This document shows, in pieces, positions 57,161 to 64,000 of a DNA stretch of 64,000 bases. The first letter of the stretch is position 1; each line of letters opens with the position of its first letter. Origin of the DNA: Tragulus kanchil (lineage: Eukaryota > Chordata > Mammalia > Artiodactyla > Tragulidae); NCBI GenBank assembly GCA_022376925.1, contig JAIOJX010000005.1, forward strand, positions 160,409,501 through 160,473,500. Direction: 5' to 3'. The notes under the pieces were generated by a model, which was given only the letters and a program-made list of their open reading frames with translations, was not told where the DNA came from and searched no databases. Position numbers and translations under genes: made by a program.

Positions 57161-58546
57161 TTGAGCTATGTTTTAACTCTACACTAGCTGCACAGAACCA
57201 AGCTCAAACTTCTTTTTGTTGTTCTCCAAAAGATCTCTTGGATCACAGCAAGTATGAATAAGCTGGTTTCCTGAGAGTCTGAACAGACAAGACTTATATA
57301 ATCATGACTTGCTTTGTATGAAACCTTTTAGACTTTATTCTATGATTCTACTTTGCGATCTATGAATTAAATTGTTTCTAAACTATTACAAACAATGTCT
57401 TGATGAATAGGATCAGAGTGTACCATGAAATTCCAAGAGAGGACCCAATTTTCAGTTACCTCAAAAGAATTTGGCTTCAAAACATTTTTTTCCCCCAAGA
57501 AACCATTTCAGGATTAATGCTTAATGGCACATGCTTTAAGAAACCATCTAATCCATTGTTTTTCATAGTCCCCTATAAACTAATTCTTCTATAATCCTGG
57601 GAGGATGGAAGAAAATTCTCTTGATCTATGAAAGCTACACATTATGGTAAGGGCCTGCTCCCCCTTCCAGGATGGATGTTTCATACAACCTTTTTTTTTT
57701 TTTAATTTTTGGCCTCTTTTATTGGTCCTTCATTCTTTTATTTTCATCCATCTTTGTTCTTTGGCTCCTGTGGGCCTCCCATCGGGGTGGCGTCTGTCGT
57801 TGCAGAGCGCCGGCTGTGGGCACATGCACTCCAGAGCTCCGGCTTGGTAATTGGACACATCGGTCCAGCCACTCCGGGGCATGTGGGATCTTCCCAGGCC
57901 AGGGATCGAACCGGCGCCCCTTGCACTGCAAGGTGGTGTCATTACCCACTGGACTACCAGGGGAAGCCCTTGAGCTATGTTTTAACTCTACACTAGCTGC
58001 ACAGAACCAAGCTCAAACTTCTTTTTGTTGTTCTCCAAAAGATCTCTTGGATCACAGCAAGTATGAATAAGCTGGTTTCCTGAGAGTCTGAACAGACAAG
58101 ACTTATATAATCATGACTTGCTTTGTATGAAACCTTTTAGACTTTATTCTATGATTCTACTTTGCGATCTATGAATTAAATTGTTTCTAAACTATTACAA
58201 ACAATGTCTTGATGAATAGGATCAGAGTGTACCATGAAATTCCAAGAGAGGACCCAATTTTCAGTTACCTCAAAAGAATTTGGCTTCAAAACATTTTTTC
58301 CCCCAAGAAACCATTTCAGGATTAATGCTTAATGGCACATGCTTTAAGAAACCATCTAATCCATTGTTTTTCATAGTCCCCTATAAACTAATTCTTCTAT
58401 AATCCTGGGAGGATGGAAGAAAATTCTCTTGATCTATGAAAGCTACACATTATGGTAAGGGCCTGCTCCCCCTTCCAGGATGGATGTTTCATACAACCTT
58501 TTTTTTTTTTTAATTTTTGGCCTCTTTTATTGGTCCTTCATTCATT
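56930..58546 (-). repeat. Tandem duplication 16 (809 bp) with breakpoints in SINEs
   Basis: Segment 56942-57750 recurs from 57751 (offset 809, then 808 after a one-T difference near 57490). The join lies in TCTTTGTTCTT, shared by the SINEs at both ends of the segment. This differs from the 1.1 kb blocks. Confidence 0.92.
57691..57969 (-). mobile_element. Chimeric SINE between duplicated segments
   Basis: The left part (T-run to about 57750) matches the SINE at 58499; the part right of TCTTTGTTCTT matches the SINE at 56828. Its left flank is the left target site of the 58499 SINE, and its right flank is the right target site of the 56828 SINE. Confidence 0.9.
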
Positions 58547-58776
58547 TATTTTCATCCATCTTTGTTCTTGGGCCTGTGTGGGCCTCTCATCGAAGTAGCT
58601 TCTCTTGGCAGAGCATCAGTTCTGGGCGCACGCGCTCCAGAACGCTGGCTCGTAACTGGACACACTAGTCCAGCTGCTCCGCGGCATGTGGAATCCTCCA
58701 GTGCCAGGGATGGAATCGGTGCCCCTTTGCACTACAAGGCGGACTTTTTTTACCCACTGGACCACCAGGGAAGCCC
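58499..58776 (-). mobile_element. tRNA-derived SINE (third of the set)
   Basis: Minus orientation. Flanks TGTTTCATACAAC (58485) and TGTTTCATTCAAC (58777) form an imperfect target-site duplication. The body differs from the 56828 SINE (TTGGGCCTGTGTGGGCCTCT). Confidence 0.88.
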
Positions 58777-61254
58777 TGTTTCATTCAACTTTGAATGTAT
58801 ATTTTTATTGCCTACCATGGCTCATTTCTGTAACCATCCCCCAAATGCATCTTGGTCCTCAGAACAGATCTAAGGAAAAAAGAAAAGAAAGATAGAAACA
58901 AGCAAAGTACTTGAACAATACAGTTCTCTATTGCTACAAAGCTATTTGTGGCCAACACAGATCTAAAAGTCACAGCAATGTGCCACTACAAGAACCAAAG
59001 GGTCATGACACATCTCTGGCCCACCTGACAGTAACTGAAGAAAGCAACTGCTTCAGGAGAGAACTAGAAATCAGAAATGTATTAATGGTGGAACTCAGAC
59101 TACATAGCTGTACAAGCCAGCTCAAGTATCACTCACTTCTGCACAGTGTGTGACAGCATTCTTTAAACAGTCTAATGAGGCACACAAAGATATATATGTA
59201 TTTTATTATTTAGTTCATAAGCCTTCCATTGTTAAGTGTACTTACTCTGGCTGACCTGGAACAGCAAAACCATTTATCATAACCTTCTCACCTTGGAAAA
59301 CTTGTGTTCAATCCTCAATAGTGGCATTTTCTTCATATAATCTTTGCACTAAAAAAAAAAAGACACGTTGGTTTCTCCCTAGAACATAATCATCTCAGGT
59401 ACTGATCCAAAATCAACTAGATAATGGAAATGTGATCTGTGTAAATGAGTTCTGATCTTGCAACTGAACCACTCAGATTTTGAAAATGTAGCTGGAATGC
59501 CTATTCTGGGGGCAAACTTAACATGGAGATATCTCAAAAACATAATGTTTTCAACTATTAATGATCACACGAGGGTGTGATCTTTTAAAAGATAGGATCC
59601 TTTTATACTTCAGGGCCATGTCTCCTCTCTGTAAAAGCTGGGTAGTAAAGATGAGGAGGATGCCACAGAATTTGGTAGATGAGCCAATCTACCATTCATC
59701 TATGAATGGTACTCCACACATTTAAATTTAGAAAGTAATTAAAACTTTACTAAATTTTCATTCCAGACTGACAAATCCTAGTCCTCTCAGTCTGTTTTTA
59801 CGTGAAAATCACTGCATTTCTTTAACTATCTGAACTGCTTATCAGTGACTTTGGTCTAGTTCTATTATGCATTTTCCTTAGTTTACAGTAAGGAGAACTC
59901 TGCTAACATGTGCTGTTCCAGGGGGACGGGTTTTCCAGTTTTGCGTCACATAAGCTCTCTGGTGGTGACACCCAGGATCTCTGGGAATAGGTTAAACAGA
60001 GGTGAAGGTGAGGAGAGAGACAATGGAGGCGACAGTAATGATCTACAATGTCTATAAGATTTTCTTCCAGGTGACAGTGAAGGGTTAGTAGAAAAGGGTG
60101 GTCAGAGTGCCCATCCCAGCACACAACTTCGGGAACCCCGTGCATACCATCATTTAATGAGCTGTACAACACAGAAGTCAGACGGCTGTATACAACAGCC
60201 GTACAAGAACATAACTAGTTTACGGAGGCCTTGAATTATAAAGCAGAACAGAGCTAGGACTTTATCTTGTACATGAAGTTTTTAACACACAGAAGTGTCA
60301 TATTCAACCTGTTGCTTTAAACTGAATATAACCACAGATGGACTAGTAGAGTAGGAGGTTACTGGAACTGTCCAGTGTGAAAGGATCTGTGGTAAGAAGG
60401 ATAAGTAGTAGCTAAGAGATGCAGGAGAGAAAGACAGGAATGCCTGATTTCACATCCTTTCTCCTTCCTTTTCTTGTATGAATTGCTGGGGCCAGGCTAA
60501 AGGGCTGGCAGAGCAAAGGCAATGACAGTAGTGGTAAGACAGTAGTGACTGCCTAGGTATATTTTTCTGTCTTCTCTACTTGACATTCCTAACTTACTGC
60601 TCTTAGAACCTCAGTCAAAAAACTTATGTCCAAGAGCAGCTTTTGTGCCAGAAGAGACTATATTACAGTTACCTGATTTTAAATTAAGGCTTAAGCCCTG
60701 ACATTCAATTTGTAACCAATTAAAGGCCTTTAAACAATTTCCTTTACGACTTTATCAAATCACCTAATTAAAAGAACTATTAAACAAAAAGATTTAAAGA
60801 ATAACTTTAAAAAATCACTACTCAGTTTAAAATACAAAATAAAACAAAAAAGACAAATTATAGTTGAATCCCTATAACCAGTATCCTAAGTTTGATATTT
60901 CCAAACATTTTAAACCATACTTATGATCCTTTAATATGCTCTTTTCTTGTTTTAGCACTTCAACTGCCTACCAAGCAAATCTTTAAGTACTCAAGAACAC
61001 CAAGTAAATTCTTAAAAAATTAAACCTATGAATCTTGTGTATCTCAAGAAGTACTTAAATACTGTAACACTGTTTCAAGATGCAGTTTTCTTGCATCCTT
61101 AATTAAGTCTAAACCCTATTATTCAAGAACACATTCTCCAATAGAATCACAGATTAATCAGTTGAGATTCAATAAGCCAAATTACTACAAAACAAACATT
61201 CCCTCAAGTCTAGATGGACTAAACTTTACTGATTTAACATATCACCTGCTTTAT

Positions 61255-61500
61255 ATTATTCTAAGTACTTTATAAATATTATTTAACTTAATACTAACAG
61301 CAACAACAAAAAACCTTTATGAAGTAAGTAGATGCTATTATTACCCCTATTTATAGATGAGGAATCTGAGGAAGAAAGAAGAAAAGTTTGCACAGTCACA
61401 CAGCTAATAAATAGTACAGCCAGGCTTCAAACCTAGGCTACTCGTTTCAGAGTAAAACGTATGCTACCCTTAAGCTGTGCTATCTCTTCCTATAGGTTCG
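61255..61500 (+). repeat. MIR element
   Basis: TTTATAGATGAGGAATCTGA, then CACAGTCACACAGCTAATAA and GCCAGGCTTCAAACCTAGGC: the MIR core in order. Second partial copy from about 62391 to 62568 through duplication 17. Confidence 0.85.
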
Positions 61501-63427
61501 ATTTACTTCATGAATTGTACGTTAAGTTTCCTAGGTTTGGAGACATGATCTCAAGCCCAAGATCTACAGCCAAGACACATGACCTTTCTGTGCCACTAAC
61601 GGGCACTCCTAGCACTGTTTCTGTTTAACTAGTTGCTTTGAGACAACCTCTACATCAATTAACTTCAGAGAGCAGCTGATTTGATAATTCGAGTTCCCGA
61701 GCACAAATTGAGACCTTATTTAATTCTGCTATAACTCTCTATTACCTAAAAAAACAGAGTAGATAAAATTCTGTAATTTCCACACAGGGTGTTTCTATCT
61801 TTTGTTGGATTCAACTGGTTAATGGCCATTCTAATGACAACTTTAAGCCAGGAACAATCCAAGGTACATAACAGACCAGGCAAAGCTCATGACTCACACA
61901 CACAAAAGGCAACATGAAGTTCCTAATGTCTAGGCCATTGTTCTGCTTGCTATTACCTAAAACCCTCTACAGGAAGAGGCTCGAAAGCTGTTAAAGATGG
62001 CTCAATGGTAAACTTCCAGGAAATATCCAAGAGATACACTATTAGTAATGATGTCTTAAACAGTACAAGGGAATACAATGTTTAAATACATTATTCAACA
62101 TAGTTGGTCATTTAATAAGAAGGGCTAAGTTTTTGTATAACAAGATCTGAAGGTCTTAGGGGACAGATCCATGGAGCAGTACTGTAGCAACAGAACAAAT
62201 GCTGAAAATTCTGGAGACGATCCAAAGTCACTGTGTCAGATGGTTTAAGGATCAGTATCAGTGTCAAAAGTTTTCACCGATCTTAGCAAAAAATAAGAAC
62301 AGTGGCGATAATGCAACCTATGTATACACACACAATGACTATTCTAGTTTTAAGATATCTAGAAAAAAAAGCAACAACAAAAACCTTTATGAAGTAAGTA
62401 GACTATTATTACCCCTATTTATAGATGAGGAATCTGAGGAAGAAAGAAGAAAAGTTTGCACAGTCACACAGCTAATAAATAGTACAGCCAGGCTTCAAAC
62501 CTAGGCTACTCGTTTCAGAGTAAAACGTATGCTACCCTTAAGCTGTGCTATCTCTTCCTATAGGTTCGATTTACTTCATGAATTGTACGTTAAGTTTCCT
62601 AGGTTTGGAGACATGATCTCAAGCCCAAGATCTACAGCCAAGACACATGACCTTTCTGTGCCACTAACGGGCACTCCTAGCACTGTTTCTGTTTAACTAG
62701 TTGCTTTGAGACAACCTCTACATCAATTAACTTCAGAGAGCAGCTGATTTGATAATTCGAGTTCCGAGCACAAATTGAGACCTTATTTAATTCTGCTATA
62801 ACTCTCTATTACCTAAAAAAACAGAGTAGATAAAATTCTGTAATTTCCACACAGGGTGTTTCTATCTTTTGTTGGATTCAACTGGTTAATGGCCATTCTA
62901 ATGACAACTTTAAGCCAGGAACAATCCAAGGTACATAACAGACCAGGCAAAGCTCATGACTCACACACACAAAAGGCAACATGAAGTTCCTAATGTCTAG
63001 GCCATTGTTCTGCTTGCTATTACCTAAAACCCTCTACAGGAAGAGGCTCGAAAGCTGTTAAAGATGGCTCAATGGTAAACTTCCAGGAAATATCCAAGAG
63101 ATACACTATTAGTAATGATGTCTTAAACAGTACAAGGGAATACAATGTTTAAATACATTATTCAACATAGTTGGTCATTTAATAAGAAGGGCTAAGTTTT
63201 TGTATAACAAGATCTGAAGGTCTTAGGGGACAGATCCATGGAGCAGTACTGTAGCAACAGAACAAATGCTGAAAATTCTGGAGACGATCCAAAGTCACTG
63301 TGTCAGATGGTTTAAGGATCAGTATCAGTGTCAAAAGTTTTCACCGATCTTAGCAAAAAATAAGAACAGTGGCGATAATGCAACCTATGTATACACACAC
63401 AATGACTATTCTAGTTTTAAGATACCT
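61300..63427 (-). repeat. Tandem duplication 17 (61300-62358 and 62371-63427)
   Basis: Offset is 1,071, falling to 1,068. A 12-bp spacer (TCTAGAAAAAAA) lies at 62359-62370. Copy two lacks one A and a TG pair near its left end, and one C near 62766. Intronic. Confidence 0.93.
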
Positions 63428-64000
63428 GACATTGACTAAGACCTCAATCTTGTAACAGTGTTTCAGGAAAGCACTATCATATTAAATATATACATGATTT
63501 TAAGACACAACCTGATTTCAAAAATATTAAAATGTGAACTAAAGATTCATGGCATATGTCAGTTTAATGCTTTCTTGGTACCTAAATTAAGTCTTATTTT
63601 TTGATATTAAATGTCTTTTCTTTTATAAAATAATGGTGACAGAAAATGATAGCCAGCTTTTTTTTTAATGACCTAAAATGCTGGCAACCTGATGACAGGC
63701 TCCCAATTCTCTGACCCCCACAATTTTACCAATCATAAATCTCAAAAAACTCTGGGATCCCAGGTATCTTCCATCTAGGACTACAAAACACTTGTATTAG
63801 TTCAGTCCAGTCTAACTAAAAATATTCCAAAATAAAAATCTCTTGCTTATTAGCTCACCCTACTGTTGGCCAGCAATTCTTGGGGGAAAAACTTTTTTTT
63901 CCCCTTGTGCCAAGCTTAAGTCTGCTTTCCTCCCTGCACCAATCATGATGTCCATGCACTGCTAAGTCCTATCCACTAGAATAACGCATCCAATCAGAAT

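Larger units (their letters stand above)
53853..64000 (-). other. KCTD20: KCTD20 5' intron (upstream of the first coding exon)
   Basis: Holds the second copy of the first coding exon, four SINEs (56112-58777), the 809-bp SINE-mediated duplication and duplication 17. No CpG-rich promoter or non-coding first exon is recognisable, so these are probably beyond 64,000. The stretch 58778-61299 is AT-rich and appears single copy with no clear repeat. Confidence 0.7.

Noticed and set aside
56036..58873. Open frames of 70-135 residues such as those containing SFIYFHPSLF
   Set aside because: They are translations of SINE sequence and recur wherever the SINE does.

Overview
This window is vertebrate nuclear DNA from a pecoran ruminant, probably a bovid. 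Single coding exons are scattered through long introns with GT/AG splice sites. The interspersed repeats are ruminant types: Bov-tA and Bov-A2 SINEs, CHR-type tRNA SINEs, and old MIR and L1M fragments. I cannot name the species. No CRISPR array, operon or other prokaryotic feature is present.

Two protein-coding genes lie tail to tail. STK38 (NDR1 kinase) is on the + strand from the left edge to about 33,055. Ten coding exons are present, encoding residues 103-465 of the 465-residue kinase, followed by a 1.8 kb 3'UTR with an AATAAA signal at 33031. The exons for residues 1-102 lie left of the window. KCTD20 is on the - strand, from a poly(A) signal at 33413-33418 up to its first coding exon at 53647-53852 (or its second copy at 54776-54981). 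All seven coding exons are present and add up to 419 residues, the full length of the protein as I recall it. The 5' non-coding exon and promoter are not identifiable and probably lie beyond 64,000. The poly(A) signals of the two genes are only about 380 bp apart.

The most unusual property of the window is a series of seventeen direct tandem duplications. Sixteen have a spacing of 1.06-1.2 kb (1851/2941, 9533/10631, 11545/12652, 13386/14475, 15969/17059, 18612/19730, 22053/23162, 25352/26430, 28144/29268, 33477/34587, 35237/36432, 40315/41408, 46152/47299, 48941/50022, 53197/54326, 61300/62371). They duplicate four STK38 exons whole and one in scrambled form, plus three KCTD20 exons and parts of introns and 3'UTR. 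The near-constant size, head-to-tail joins, short junk spacers and sequence differences clustered beside many joins argue that these are assembly artefacts (uncollapsed contig or haplotype ends), not biology. If so, about 18 kb is surplus and the true locus is about 45 kb. The seventeenth duplication (809 bp, 56930-58546) is different. Its breakpoint lies inside homologous SINEs and the target-site duplications are swapped, as expected of unequal SINE-SINE recombination.

I found no new gene system. The points worth checking are the duplication pattern, the SINE recombination, a roughly 160-175 bp retroposon whose two copies share a 5' end, and a possibly lineage-restricted SINE family.
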